Positions 8,855 through 19,200 are shown, counted from the first letter of the stretch. The stretch: 64,000 bases of DNA from Curvibacter lanceolatus ATCC 14669 (GCF_000381265.1 NZ_KB906268.1:1-64000); one strand, 5' to 3'. The notes: generated by a model not told the origin, from the letters alone. Numbers and translations: made by a program.

Positions 8855-9845
8855 CAAAATCACAGCCGTGGCTATGGCCATGGCCTGCCTGGCAACCATT
8901 TCGGCCCATGCCGGAGCCATTGGGGACTTCATGAAGTCCAGCAAAGCGTCATCAAGCTCGTCAGCAGCTGCAGATGAAAAGGCGAGCATCAAGGCGACCC
9001 CCATCGACCCCAAGAACAAGGAAATTCCGGACTGGCTGCGCGATAGCGACCGTCTCAAGTCCATGCTCGGCGCCGAGGCTGACTTCAAAGTCGAGAACCC
9101 CAAAGTCGTCAGACGTGTCGAAGCCCCCTTCCCAGGCCTTGAAGGCTACGTGGTCGAAGCAACCACCATCAGCGAGGCCAACCCCGAGGGTAAGCAGGAA
9201 CTGTTCGTTTTCTACACCGACAAATCCAAGCGCTACCTCATGGTCGGGATGATGATCGACATGAAGGCGAATCGCGACGTGAACGTCGATGTCGAACGCT
9301 ACGTTCGGGGCGAGCTGGCTGATAACCCGGCTAAAGCGCTGCGGCCACAGGACATGAACAGCATCAACGTGGCGGGCACCATTGGCTCCCCACTCACATT
9401 TGTGGTGGACCTCGGCAAGCAAGCTGGGCGGGAAAGCACCCTCAACTTACTCCGTTTCCACCAGACCTTGAAGGGTACGGGCGCCGGCGTCAGGCCAATA
9501 CGCCTGGTGCTGGTATCGGCGGGGGACGACGAGTTCGCAACAGCGGCCATGGCCATGGCCTATGGCGACGAGGTGAACTCAGGAACGGGCCTGGCCAAAG
9601 TGATCGATTTCTCCGAGAAGTACCGAGATGCCCGATGGCTGCAACCCAGCAGCATGGGTAAGGATCCCGCACTCAAGCGAACCCTGGGCACTGGGATTTT
9701 CAAGATGGAAAACAACAGCACCCAGGCGTTGCTGGCGCGAATTGACACACTGCCACTGGTCTATGAGGGTGCAAACGGCCGAACACTCAACATCCCCTTG
9801 CCATCTACTCAGGCCCAATGGAAAGCCCTGCTGACCAAGAAATAG
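8844..9845 (+). CDS. DsbC/DsbG-like exported protein without CXXC
   Basis: The chosen start is the GTG at 8844, preceded by AAGGAGG at a good distance, giving 333 aa. The upstream part of the frame overlaps the dsbA-like gene. A signal peptide (KITAVAMAMACLATISAHAGA) is followed by a linker and a region like the DsbC/DsbG dimerisation domain (APFPGLEGYVVEA). A thioredoxin-like region follows (PLTFVVDLGKQAGRES). Where DsbC/G carry CXXC, this protein has no cysteine, so it cannot act as a thiol isomerase by the usual chemistry. A chaperone or assembly role is an inference. A hairpin terminator follows at 9867. Confidence 0.7.
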   Translation: MRSNKITAVAMAMACLATISAHAGAIGDFMKSSKASSSSSAAADEKASIKATPIDPKNKEIPDWLRDSDRLKSMLGAEADFKVENPKVVRRVEAPFPGLEGYVVEATTISEANPEGKQELFVFYTDKSKRYLMVGMMIDMKANRDVNVDVERYVRGELADNPAKALRPQDMNSINVAGTIGSPLTFVVDLGKQAGRESTLNLLRFHQTLKGTGAGVRPIRLVLVSAGDDEFATAAMAMAYGDEVNSGTGLAKVIDFSEKYRDARWLQPSSMGKDPALKRTLGTGIFKMENNSTQALLARIDTLPLVYEGANGRTLNIPLPSTQAQWKALLTKK

Positions 9846-9866
9846 GCTGGTCCAACCCTGAGCATC

Positions 9867-9890
9867 AAGCGCCCTCCGGGCGCTTTTCTT
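9867..9890 (+). terminator. Rho-independent terminator after the ATPase-dsb operon
   Basis: The eight-base stem AAGCGCCC / GGGCGCTT has a TCC loop and is followed by TTTTCTTTT, placed 21 bases after the stop of the DsbG-like gene. Confidence 0.88.
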
Positions 9891-9899
9891 TTGTGCGTG

Positions 9900-10247
9900 T
9901 TAGACGATGCGTGGGCGATGGATGTACTTGCCAGCGGCCAGATGGGCCGAGTCAGAGCAAGCCATGGCCATCTCTTGGACTGGATCTGGCTTCCCACCAT
10001 TTCGAAGATGGACTGCATACCAGGTGGAAATGAGCAAACCGACCTGATCGAGGGGCAAACGCTTGAACAGATCAGGATCAAGACTCGATGCCTCGCAAAG
10101 CCGCTCGATGGCGCTCCAGTCGAAATAGATCAATCCATCATCTTCCAGCCGCAGGCGCAGATCCGCAAATCCCAGGCCTGGGGGGATCTGGAACGCGACA
10201 TCGAAGGTAGCTGGCGTATGGCACATAGTTAAGTATTCTGCGTTCAT
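9900..10247 (-). CDS. Hypothetical protein
   Basis: This 115-aa leftward frame converges on the ATPase operon terminator. A shorter start at residue 8 (MCHTPATFDVAF) is possible, and neither start has a strong ribosome site. The product is soluble, with IPPGLGFADLRLRLEDDGLIYFDW and LPLDQVGLLISTWYAVHLRNGG segments that look like folded protein. No family is recognised. Support comes from the length, the composition and the lack of any competing gene. Confidence 0.5.
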   Translation of the reverse strand: MNAEYLTMCHTPATFDVAFQIPPGLGFADLRLRLEDDGLIYFDWSAIERLCEASSLDPDLFKRLPLDQVGLLISTWYAVHLRNGGKPDPVQEMAMACSDSAHLAAGKYIHRPRIV

Positions 10248-10371
10248 CCAAACTCATTTGTAAAGAAGAAATGAGGTCGTAATGCACAGATATATCATTT
10301 CTACAAATCTGAAATTGACCGTTACCGAGCAGTCATTGCGATTTCACCAGAGCAAAGTGATTTCGTAAGCA

Positions 10372-10395
10372 AGAAAAAGGCCCCGAATCGGGGCC
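10372..10395 (-). terminator. Terminator downstream of dsbC
   Basis: The stem GGCCCCGA / TCGGGGCC (10379-10395) is followed on the minus strand by TTTTTCTT. It lies about 55 bases after the dsbC stop and would end leftward transcription. Confidence 0.85.
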
Positions 10396-10449
10396 TGAAC
10401 TCACTGCCCTGGATCGCCCAAACAAGTAAGCGAGGGGGCGCTCTAGGAA

Positions 10450-11178
10450 TCAAGATCCCTGCTGGAGGGTGCGCAACAGCTCAGGAGCTGACATGTATCC
10501 AGAAGCCGAATACCCGCTGTCACTCACGATGTGAGGGGTACCCTTGAGGCCAACTTGGTTGGCGGCCTTGTTGATGCGCTCCAGGCCTGCAGCTTGTTTG
10601 CATTCGGCGCCTGTCGCGTTGAGGTGTGAGTTCGCAAAGAAGCGTTCCAGCGCCGCCTTCTTGTCGTTGGCGCAGAGAACCTCCGAGAGTTGGCGCGAAG
10701 TCAGTGTGCCGGTGCCAGACCTCGCGTAGAGCGCGTAGCGCACAGTGATTCCCATGTCATTGAGCTGAGCAAGGTCCGAGTGAAGCTTGTGGCAGTAAGG
10801 GCATGACGGATCCGTGAACACCGTGATGACATGTTTTTCCTTGCCCTTGGCTGGATAGATCACGAGCGTCGAGGGATCCAGGCTCTTCATGGCCTTGGCT
10901 CGCTCCACCCCCAAGGTCTTCTCAGAAAGGTTCCGACGCTCGGGAACGTTGAAAAGGGTTCCTTGAACCATGTAGACCCCATCAGCCGTGACATAGGCCA
11001 CATCGCCACCTGAGACGATCTCGTACAGACCCGGAATTGGCGAAGGGCTGATGGCTTCGATCTTCAAACCTGGCATGGATTTCGTCAGGCGGTCAGACAA
11101 GGCATCGGTTTCAGGTGTGGCATGTGCAGCAGCTGCGAACAGGATGGCAACACAAAAAGACAACTTCTTGAAGTTCAT
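10450..11178 (-). CDS. dsbC: DsbC-type disulfide isomerase
   Basis: This 242-aa protein has a signal peptide (MNFKKLSFCVAILFAAAAHA), an N-terminal DsbC dimerisation domain (IPGLYEIVSGGDVAYVTADG) and a thioredoxin domain. The active site is CPYC in FTDPSCPYCHKLH. Plasmid DsbC homologues (TrbB/DsbC type) correct disulfides in pilus assembly proteins. The start has a GAGG ribosome site six bases upstream. The gene stands alone between a terminator and an AT-rich upstream region with TTGCAATT repeats. Confidence 0.9.
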   Translation of the reverse strand: MNFKKLSFCVAILFAAAAHATPETDALSDRLTKSMPGLKIEAISPSPIPGLYEIVSGGDVAYVTADGVYMVQGTLFNVPERRNLSEKTLGVERAKAMKSLDPSTLVIYPAKGKEKHVITVFTDPSCPYCHKLHSDLAQLNDMGITVRYALYARSGTGTLTSRQLSEVLCANDKKAALERFFANSHLNATGAECKQAAGLERINKAANQVGLKGTPHIVSDSGYSASGYMSAPELLRTLQQGS

Positions 11179-11197
11179 TTAGCCTCAATTCCTTCTA

Positions 11198-11250
11198 AAT
11201 TGATTGCAATTATTTGCAAATTATAAAAGCAATTAGATTGCATTTCTCAA
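11198..11250. promoter_or_regulatory. AT-rich TTGCAATT-type repeats upstream of dsbC
   Basis: TTGCAATT (11204), TTGCAAAT (11214), AAGCAATT (11227) and TTGCATTT (11238) are spaced 10-13 bp apart in an AT-rich stretch before dsbC. The motif matches those at 6703-6732 and 47727-47760. Confidence 0.45.
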
Positions 11251-11299
11251 ACAATGCGAGCAACTCAACTACAAACAATTAATTGAGCACCCTTGTTGC

Positions 11300-11977
11300 C
11301 TATCGATCAAGATAGTTTTTGTAAATTTCCAGCGTCCCGTCAATCGACCTCAGTCGCTTCAGAATTGCTTTCGACGTGAAGGTAGAGGACACGTATGTGC
11401 CGTGCTGGGGGAGCCGAACCTCGACCACGAACTTGCCAATTTCAAATAGAACAACGCGATCGCGGGCTTCACTCTCAGGATCGCCAAGCACGGTTGGAGT
11501 GGCCAAGTTCCCATACCGCCTCGACATGCGCTCAAGCAGCGGGGAGATGTTCTTGTCATTCCATCCTCGGTCGAATCTCAACGTCACCATCTGCAAGCGA
11601 CGGCTCTCGTTGAAGTCCAGGGTGATGAACTGCAGTCCTGGCTCGTTCAACAGGCCACCCTTTGCGATCGTTGAAAGGTTGATGAACGTTCCACCCGTCT
11701 CGGCCGATGGACCACTACTGACCAAAAGAGCCCCGCCGTACTGACTCTTCATCGCCTGGATGGGCGCCTGGACATCGCTGAACAAGGTTTCGTCCACACT
11801 CGCCCATGGCAAAACAGGAAGCGACTGAATGAACTGATTTCTGGCCATCTGTGCGTCAGAGGGTTCGGCACAGGAAAGCCTGGGGAACACCACTGCACAA
11901 CCCAACATGACCAGGACCGTCAGCGCGAAACGCAAAAGTGAGTTTCGCAGCCCCATCTCAATGAATTCACTCTGCAT
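11300..11977 (-). CDS. Exported hypothetical protein
   Basis: This 225-aa protein has an N-terminal hydrophobic segment (SLLRFALTVLVMLGCAVVFPRLSCA) that looks like a signal peptide. A start at residue 8 (MGLRNSLL) would also keep it. The remainder is soluble, and no family is recognised. The start lies one base past the stop of the 959-aa exported protein, so the two are probably translated from one message and may work together at or near the surface. Confidence 0.65.
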   Translation of the reverse strand: MQSEFIEMGLRNSLLRFALTVLVMLGCAVVFPRLSCAEPSDAQMARNQFIQSLPVLPWASVDETLFSDVQAPIQAMKSQYGGALLVSSGPSAETGGTFINLSTIAKGGLLNEPGLQFITLDFNESRRLQMVTLRFDRGWNDKNISPLLERMSRRYGNLATPTVLGDPESEARDRVVLFEIGKFVVEVRLPQHGTYVSSTFTSKAILKRLRSIDGTLEIYKNYLDR

Positions 11978-11980
11978 GGC

Positions 11981-14860
11981 TTACTTGACCTCTTCAGCGA
12001 AGCCGATCCCAGAGCCGCCATTCATCTGCACACCAAAGCGCCCAATGGAGGTAGCGTCTTGGCCGTTCACAGCTGGTGAGCCGTCGTAAAGGATGGTCAG
12101 GGTCTTCACTGTGATGGAGGCCCTATTGAGAGTGAACGGAAGATCGTAGATGCGCGATGCATTCAGATCCACACCCGGCGATATCAAGCCAAGATGGAAG
12201 ACGTGAGCCCCGTCAACCAAATTGGCATCAAGAGGGAAGGAGAAGCTGCGGTAGACGGTTGTACCCTGGATGGGGAGGTCTGCGGCTGCTGCGGCATCGA
12301 CCGCACCAGTACCTGTCACGGCGGGCAAGCAATCCATCTTCTCAATGAGCCCATTCATCGCTGACATGTCCGCGTTCATCGACGCACCGATCAAGCGAGC
12401 AGCTCTACATGCCGGCACAAACCCAGTGTCAGAACCCTGGCTATCGCTGGTGGTGGAGTTGAGGACCGATTTCACGCTGTAGGTATAGGTCACACCACGT
12501 TGCGGGGGAACATCAATGAACTCCAAGACCGATTGACCACCAGCTGCAGAGATTTCGGTCCCGTCACGAAACACCCGATATTTGAGAGTTGAAACAGGCG
12601 AGACCCAGGTAACACGAACGTCGTCTTCACGAGTTCCGTCCGTCGCATCAACAGAGGTCGGGGCCTGCACAGGCAGAGTGAAGGCCGAGCTGAGGTACTC
12701 CCAAGGGGCAATAAGGGAAACACCAGCGGGTGGCACTGCCCTCGCAACAGCAATCAGGGACACGTTGTACAGCGTCGGGTAATCCAAACCCGAATTGGAC
12801 CAAGCTCCTGTTGAATCGACCGAGACCAATGCAGCCACCGTGGACCCATCGGAGGCATTGCGCAGACCCGCACTGAAGTTGCCGCTCGCGTTCGAGTCAT
12901 AGCCACCAATCTTGCCAACAACCGTCACAGGCATGCCAGCAGTCCCCTGTGCCGATACGGTCAAAGCACCAGGCGTCGTCATCCATGCGATTGGGATCGT
13001 GGCCACCTTGCCCTGAGATGCTGCTCCACTGTCGGAATAGCTGACTCGGATGGTTGCAGGGGTGGCCTGCCAGGCCGATGCCACACCAGCCATAGCTGAA
13101 GCGGACATGGCCAAGTTCGTCGGCGTGGCCGCGCTGATACTTGGCAGCACGGGAACGACCGCGTTGCTGGCGGCATCCAGAACTTCGATCTTGACCTTCA
13201 AGGCGTTGAATGCACCGAGGTCAACACTTGCACTAGCAAATCCACCAGTCAAGCGATTAACTACGAGACCCTGCGCACCTGATGCCGTGAAGGAGCCAAC
13301 CGTGGGGGTAATGGTCACGGCCGGTACGGGTAACTGCTGAAATGTGACAGTGCTGGTCGCACAGGACGCAGGGGTCGTAAACAGGCTATTGGCAACAAAG
13401 GCCTGAATGTTTACTGTAGTTTCACTGCTGCTCAAATGATTGGATATTGGAAATGTAGCGCTCCAGGTCGAACCACTGAGGGTCATCGAATAATTCTGCG
13501 CGCTAGAGAGGCCCGCGATACTACCCCACACCTTGATGGATGCAGATTCGACCGAACTAGCCCCTTGAAGCGTGACCGTCACAGTAGCGTTCGTGTTGTA
13601 AGTCGTCGTCACATCAGGAGATGCCGAGGTGCAAGTTGGCGAACCGATCACCTGCACATTTGCAACGGTCGAGGCTGTTCCATAGGCAGTCCCGCTCTTT
13701 TGCATGCTCCGTTGAAGTGGGTATGTCCCAGGTGTTGTGGGGGCAGTAGCTGTGATCGAAGTCGTGGTGTTGCCACCTGTGGCAACAGAACCTGTGAAGG
13801 CTACGACGCCGATTCCCCAAACAGAAGTATTCGCGGGGTTGAAGGGGCCAGTTCCATACGCGCCACCTGACCAAGTCTCCGCTCCGTTGTTAGTCCATAC
13901 CTGAGAGAAAGTGAATGACTGTCCAACACCGATTTTTGTGGGAATGCCAGACTGAGAAACAAAGGCTGGATCCAGCAGCTTACGAATATATCCCGTTGTA
14001 ACAGTGCTCCACGCAGATGATCCTAGAGTGTTTTCAGCACGGACCTGGAATTCAAATGTGCTCTCATCACTCAAACCAGTAAGACTGTATGTTGTTGCGG
14101 ATCCAACATAGGCGTCGGTCCATACAGATGTCCCCAGCTTTCTATACTGAAGGCGATAGGTGCTCGCACCGCTTACTGAGCCCCAAGATGTATTAATGGC
14201 ATAGCTGGCTGTGCCAGTTGTAGCAGTTAATGACGCAGGTGCAGCCAACGAAACAGAGCACGAACTCGAACTTATTGACCAAGCAGATGAACTACAGACC
14301 GCTGTAGCAGACCCAGATGCCCCCGGTTTTGAGTTTGTGATAGTGATTGAGCTTCCATTATTGGTCGTGGCTGCACTTCCAGAGCAAAAACTTCCGGTAC
14401 CCCAAGTGAGACTTTGTGCAGCACATGAGGGCGGGCTATATTTAGATAGTGTCACATTGGCACCGCCGCCGATCCACATATCAGCGCTTGCACCAGGCGA
14501 CAGAATATAAGAGCAGTCAGTCGATGAAACATCATAGGCAACACACATAGTTGCCGGTCCATTATTTACCACATTCCACGAACCAGCATAGTAAGAACTA
14601 CCGTTCATAGTCAACTGCTGCCCAGCTGATAAAGTAGTAGGGGAAGTAATGTTAAAAAGCGGGCCAGCGGATGATGTTTCGGCCTGCCCTGTAACTGTTG
14701 CAGTCAGCCCCGCAGCCGTATCAACATAAATTGTCGAATTCGGATACATATTAAAAGCATTGGCAGACCCAGAGGCAAGAAATACCAAGGCCCAGAATAC
14801 GAAAATAATTCTGGCTGCAAATTTGCTTGCATTAAAGATAAGGATTGAGAATTTTTTCAT
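11981..14860 (-). CDS. Large exported protein with fibronectin III and Ig-like domains
   Basis: This 959-aa protein has a long signal peptide (ends GSANAFN) and an AGGA ribosome site before the ATG. The N-terminal 200 residues are Ser/Thr/Gly/Asn-rich with spaced cysteines. A fibronectin type III domain follows (APASLTATTGTASYAINTSW to ENTLGSSAWSTVTTGYI, about 207-293). Next is an Ig-like region of the NBR1 type (TKIGVGQSFTFSQVWTNNGAETWSGG, about 305-400), then further beta-rich repeats and a second Fn3-like unit near 740-815. No membrane anchor is seen at the C terminus. A cell-contact, adhesin or shield role in mating is inferred from the conjugation context. Confidence 0.75.
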   Translation of the reverse strand: MKKFSILIFNASKFAARIIFVFWALVFLASGSANAFNMYPNSTIYVDTAAGLTATVTGQAETSSAGPLFNITSPTTLSAGQQLTMNGSSYYAGSWNVVNNGPATMCVAYDVSSTDCSYILSPGASADMWIGGGANVTLSKYSPPSCAAQSLTWGTGSFCSGSAATTNNGSSITITNSKPGASGSATAVCSSSAWSISSSSCSVSLAAPASLTATTGTASYAINTSWGSVSGASTYRLQYRKLGTSVWTDAYVGSATTYSLTGLSDESTFEFQVRAENTLGSSAWSTVTTGYIRKLLDPAFVSQSGIPTKIGVGQSFTFSQVWTNNGAETWSGGAYGTGPFNPANTSVWGIGVVAFTGSVATGGNTTTSITATAPTTPGTYPLQRSMQKSGTAYGTASTVANVQVIGSPTCTSASPDVTTTYNTNATVTVTLQGASSVESASIKVWGSIAGLSSAQNYSMTLSGSTWSATFPISNHLSSSETTVNIQAFVANSLFTTPASCATSTVTFQQLPVPAVTITPTVGSFTASGAQGLVVNRLTGGFASASVDLGAFNALKVKIEVLDAASNAVVPVLPSISAATPTNLAMSASAMAGVASAWQATPATIRVSYSDSGAASQGKVATIPIAWMTTPGALTVSAQGTAGMPVTVVGKIGGYDSNASGNFSAGLRNASDGSTVAALVSVDSTGAWSNSGLDYPTLYNVSLIAVARAVPPAGVSLIAPWEYLSSAFTLPVQAPTSVDATDGTREDDVRVTWVSPVSTLKYRVFRDGTEISAAGGQSVLEFIDVPPQRGVTYTYSVKSVLNSTTSDSQGSDTGFVPACRAARLIGASMNADMSAMNGLIEKMDCLPAVTGTGAVDAAAAADLPIQGTTVYRSFSFPLDANLVDGAHVFHLGLISPGVDLNASRIYDLPFTLNRASITVKTLTILYDGSPAVNGQDATSIGRFGVQMNGGSGIGFAEEVK

Positions 14861-14877
14861 GTCATTCCTGCCTTGAA

Positions 14878-15759
14878 TTATTTATTCAAATCTGAGTTTG
14901 AAGATTTGGAAAGCATTGATGCTGCACTTTGGCTTCCAAGCCTGGCCGCTTTCAAATAGAAGTATTTTGCTTCCTCTGGATCCTTAGTAGCACCTTGACC
15001 ATTCTCAAGTAGCCAGGCATAGGCAACCATACCGTCAACATTTCCAGAAATTGCAGACTTGTGATACCAATGAACAGCAGCAAGTTCATCCCTGACTCCG
15101 TGAATCCCTTTTGAAAAATAATACCCAACCGCATTCATTGCACTGGGATTACCCTCCATAGCTGCCTGGTAATACAGCTTGAATGCCTCCATGACATTTT
15201 TTGAAAGACCCAGCCCCCCTCTTTCATACTGTTCAGCAAGAATAAAGGTGGCCTCAGTAATAGACCTTTCCCGAGCCTGCCCAATAAGATCCAACGCTGC
15301 CGATGAATCCCCAGCATCAATACTGCGACGTATCAAGAGGAGCAATGCCCGGTTGTTCCCACATTCCATTGAGTTTTTTGCCCAAAAGTCACCATCTTTC
15401 GGAAACCCCCTCGCGTAGAAGATCTCGGCAATGCGAACCATTGCCTCAGGATCGCCATACTGGGCACCCATCCAATACATATGGCGCGTCATGAACGGGC
15501 TGGGTGCAACCCCGCGACCCTGCTCATACATGTTGCCCATGAATGTGAACGCACCACCGCTACCCTTGTCTGAGGCGGAGAGCATGGCTCCGTAAGCCTT
15601 GACGGGATGGTTTGTGGAAAGAAGTGCGTTTGCCTTTGCAATCTCAGAGGCGGAGAGGTTCGCAGAACACAGCTCAGCCTGAGCTTGTCCTGAGAGGAGA
15701 AAGACAGCGCTGATCAGAAGGAGCTTCTTGACGACTGCGCGGTTGATCGAGGGTGACAT
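14878..15759 (-). CDS. Sel1-repeat exported protein
   Basis: This 293-aa protein has a signal peptide (KKLLLISAVFLLSGQAQA) and then Sel1-type TPR repeats. These are recognisable as EAFKLYYQAAMEGNPSAMNAVGYYFSKG, AVHWYHKSAISGNVDGMVAYAWLLENG and EAKYFYLKAARLGSQSAASML fragments. Sel1 proteins are periplasmic or surface scaffolds for complexes. The gene lies 18 bases upstream of the 959-aa exported protein and is preceded by one of the 38-bp elements. A second Sel1-like gene sits next to traF, so the plasmid has two. Confidence 0.8.
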   Translation of the reverse strand: MSPSINRAVVKKLLLISAVFLLSGQAQAELCSANLSASEIAKANALLSTNHPVKAYGAMLSASDKGSGGAFTFMGNMYEQGRGVAPSPFMTRHMYWMGAQYGDPEAMVRIAEIFYARGFPKDGDFWAKNSMECGNNRALLLLIRRSIDAGDSSAALDLIGQARERSITEATFILAEQYERGGLGLSKNVMEAFKLYYQAAMEGNPSAMNAVGYYFSKGIHGVRDELAAVHWYHKSAISGNVDGMVAYAWLLENGQGATKDPEEAKYFYLKAARLGSQSAASMLSKSSNSDLNK

Positions 15760-15822
15760 AGGGATGATCTGGGTGGGGACTCCCTAAGGATGCTATCGGC
15801 TCATCCTTCATTTTTTGGGCCG

Positions 15823-15860
15823 AAAGACTGCGTTAGACATCGCCATTCAAGGAAAGAAAG
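15823..15860 (-). promoter_or_regulatory. 38-bp dispersed element, copy A
   Basis: This is one of five aligned 38-bp elements. On the plus strand the shared bases are GAAAGA near position 4, CATTC at 26-30 and GGAAA at 33-37. It lies 64 bp upstream of the leftward Sel1 gene and is identical to copy B (31303) at 27 of 38 positions. Confidence 0.6.
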
Positions 15861-15962
15861 AGTACCAATTGCACCCTCACCATTTCCAATTTTCGGAAAA
15901 ATAGAAATTAATATTGCAAAGAAATCGGACAGAGATTATAATAAATCAAAGAGGAAAATACC

Positions 15963-16199
15963 ATGATTGAAGTCATTTCAATATTCGGATTCATTGCAGC
16001 CGCCTTCATTGCATCGGTCGGGCTCGATAAGCTTTCCGGATTCTTTTCTCGCCATTACGCCGAATTAGTATCAAAGGCGGATGCCAAAAAATCAAATACC
16101 ACCACCAACGACAGTAGCGATATAAGGAAAGTACGCTTCTACTCTGGTCTTCCGAGCGAACAAGGTAAGGCAAATATGTTTGACGATGAACACATCTAA
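15963..16199 (+). CDS. Small single-span membrane protein
   Basis: This 78-aa protein is preceded by AAAGAGG about seven bases before the ATG. It has one N-terminal hydrophobic segment (VISIFGFIAAAFIASVGL) and a polar tail. It runs opposite to the flanking tra genes and ends just before a bidirectional terminator. The function is unknown. The ribosome site and the shared terminator support it as a real gene. Confidence 0.6.
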   Translation: MIEVISIFGFIAAAFIASVGLDKLSGFFSRHYAELVSKADAKKSNTTTNDSSDIRKVRFYSGLPSEQGKANMFDDEHI

Positions 16200-16234
16200 A
16201 ATATATCTATTTACTCAGCTTGAGCCCCATACAA

Positions 16235-16260
16235 AATAACGGCCCCTCGGGGCCGTTATT
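16235..16260. terminator. Bidirectional terminator between the small gene and traG
   Basis: The 12-base perfect stem AATAACGGCCCC / GGGGCCGTTATT has a two-base loop. A/T tracts on both sides let it serve both the rightward 78-aa gene and the leftward tra operon. It overlaps the traG stop codon. Confidence 0.9.
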
Positions 16261-19200
16261 TAATTGGGCTTCTGTATTATTGGTTTTGATGATGCAGTCG
16301 AAGAGGGCGACATTGCATTCGGCTTTCCTACCTGAGTTGCCTGTTGACCATCACCAGATGATCCAGATGATGGAACTGTGACAAATTGAGCCACGCTGCC
16401 TGCACTACCAAGCCCTAAGTCGCTGGCCTTTCCCAGGACTTGCGCTAACTCGGTAGTTACCGGGGCACTGACGTTGAGTGCACCTTGCATGAGGCCTAGA
16501 GAAACACTTGAACCTGACGCTGTAGATGCTGAAGGGCTATGTGAGCTTGAAGCAGGTGGAACGCTATTCGGCCCGCGAGCATCTTCTGACCGAGCGATTG
16601 GCACATTTGCACCCGTGGTGTTTTTAATATATGAAGCTGCATCATCAGGTTGAGGATTGATTTTAGCCTGGCCATCAACCCCTCTTCTTTGCGCCTCGAT
16701 CAACTCGGGATACGTATTCTTGCCTTCTGGATGCGCACGCTCAAATGAGGACCGTGCTGCAGCCTGCTCTTCAGGCATTCCTACATTACCACTAGCGGCT
16801 GATCCGATATTTCTTTGAGCAGTGTTAGCACCACTATCAATGAGCTTGCCGACTCCGCTCTGGACCGCAGCAACATTCTTATTGGAAAGCCCGGAATCGA
16901 CGCGTGAAACAGCATTACCCACCCCAGAGGAGACTTCACCCTTCTGGGCCATGATTGCCTTGCTGACATCAGCAGACAAGTTGGCTGCCTTTGCAGCGGC
17001 ACCCAGCGACTGAGTAAGGTCTCCAAGACCAGCTGCTTTAGCCATATGTGCCATGCCGTTAAGGGCATCGATGCGTTGATTCATATCTCCACTACCACTT
17101 TGCTGGGATAATGTTCGCCAAGCAGCGGCTGCAGCTAATTGATCTTTATTCGCTCCAGATCCAAATGACTGAGCAAGTTTTTGATACTCAGAGGACATTG
17201 CAGATTCGAACTGCGACCGTTTAGCTGGATCGATAGCGCTACCCAATGCGTCCATCACGCGAGCTTGTGCTTCATTTTGATTGACAGAGTTACGACCACC
17301 ATTTGCCATTTGGGTTGCATCACCCCAGTTCTGAACTACATCTGAGCCTTTAATTTTTACGCCTGCCTCTCCAGAAGCAGTGTTGGAAGCGGATGTTGAC
17401 ATCTTGTCCGAGTCATCCAAGCTCTTCATCTGTGAAGCAAGTTTCGTAAGATTATCTGAAATTGATTTAGCACGTTGCCCCGTATTGGAGTAATTGCCAC
17501 CCTCACCGCCACTAAAGCCTGCACTCGCAGTCTTACCATCTTTAGAGGCGAATGTTTCACCTTGTTGCTGTGCATTCTTTTTCTCAGCGCTCATTCCACC
17601 AGCAAGCTTTACATTCTGAGAATCAGCAGTTTCAGTGGCAAGAAATCCAGAAAGAGTTGCCCCCAACTTGATACCAGCTGCGGCAGCAACCGCACTTGCG
17701 GCTTGGCCTGCTGCAAAACCACCTGCTACAGCAGCAGGCCCGGCACCCAGGCCGCCAGCAAGCGCACCACTCAAACTTGGAATAGCTTTCAATGCATCAG
17801 CTTGCAAACTAACTGCTGCTTGCCCACCTTTCGTTGCTTTGGTCGTTCTATCTTGTGCTGAATCTAAAGAAAACTTTTGTCCATTTATCGACATAGAGTT
17901 ATCAGAGGCGTTGTAGCTCGCGTCGTACCCCTGATTTCTCATATAAGACTGGAGCTTCTCTCCGTGTTTTGAAAGGCCACCCGACTCAATCATGCTAGAT
18001 AAGTCGGAGAGGCTTTGTTGCGCAGACTTGGCAATTTGATTTCTTGTAGCCGCATTTGCTTCATGTGTAGCAGATTGGGCCATAGATACCCCGCCACCAG
18101 AACTCAATTCAGCAAGACCACCAATATTCGCGCCAACATCTGCACGTGGGCCGGAACTACCGTCTGCCATACCTCCTGAGACAAAATTTGAGGCTGACAT
18201 AAGCCCAGCTTGTTGACCCATGATTGGACTCCCTCCAGCACCCTTACCGCCAATCAAACCACCGCTACCGGAACCACTAGAACCCCCTCCTTGCAGATCA
18301 GATCCACCACCACTCGGCATGGCCTTACCAATCATGTTGCTCATCGCGAACATGGAACCGCTCAAGATGGCGAACATTAAATAAGGAGCATTTTGAATCA
18401 TGTTTCCCGCTGCAATCGTCGTAGTCATAACGTGTTGCATCATGGTTGACATGTATTCAGGAGTTATCGAACTTGAAGTTTGAATTACGCCAAAACTAGG
18501 TGGAGCAATGCTAAGTAATTCGCGCTGGTACCAAGCTGTCACAATTGCCATCATGGGAATCCAACTTTGGGTCCACAACCCAAAAAGCGCATAGCTCCCA
18601 GCGACTTTGAGCCCTGTTGATGGATTAGCAATCACAACGAACATAACGATCGGTGTACAAGCAACAAATATAAAGAAGAGCACATCCATGAATTTAGGGG
18701 CGGCTGTACTCATTAACATGGCTTGGTTTGCTTCGGTCTTTGCCCATGCAAAGAGATTTGCGTCGCGCCGCGCGGCGATCAAGGTATCAATAGGCGAGTC
18801 TGCATTCTCCTGGAAGGCATCGGCCACAGAGTAAGCCATGACATTGAACAATGCCAACTCATCAACTCTAGTTGAGGAATCAGTCAACATGTTCACCATG
18901 TTCAACGCCTGATTCAAATCAATCTGACCAGAAGCACGGGTGGCCGTTTTATTATTGACGATCATTGCCCTCTGTGCGAGATCGGTCAAATTATCATTGA
19001 TTGCGGCCTGTGTTCCAGAAATCACCTGACCTTCATAGCCGGCAATGAAGGCTCTTGCTTCATCGCATGATGCTGAACGACCACCACCGCCACCCGAAAG
19101 GTAGGGATTAGTTGAGTCGTAGATGATGGTGCTACCTTGTTGAGTGAAGGTGGCAGCAATGTCAGAGAATACATGGTTCGACTTCGCGAAGGTAGTATTG

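Noticed and set aside
15760..15830. Sigma-28-like (GCCGATAG) promoter before the Sel1 gene
   Set aside because: The partner -35 motif is absent at the correct distance, and the match was not shared by the other four elements.
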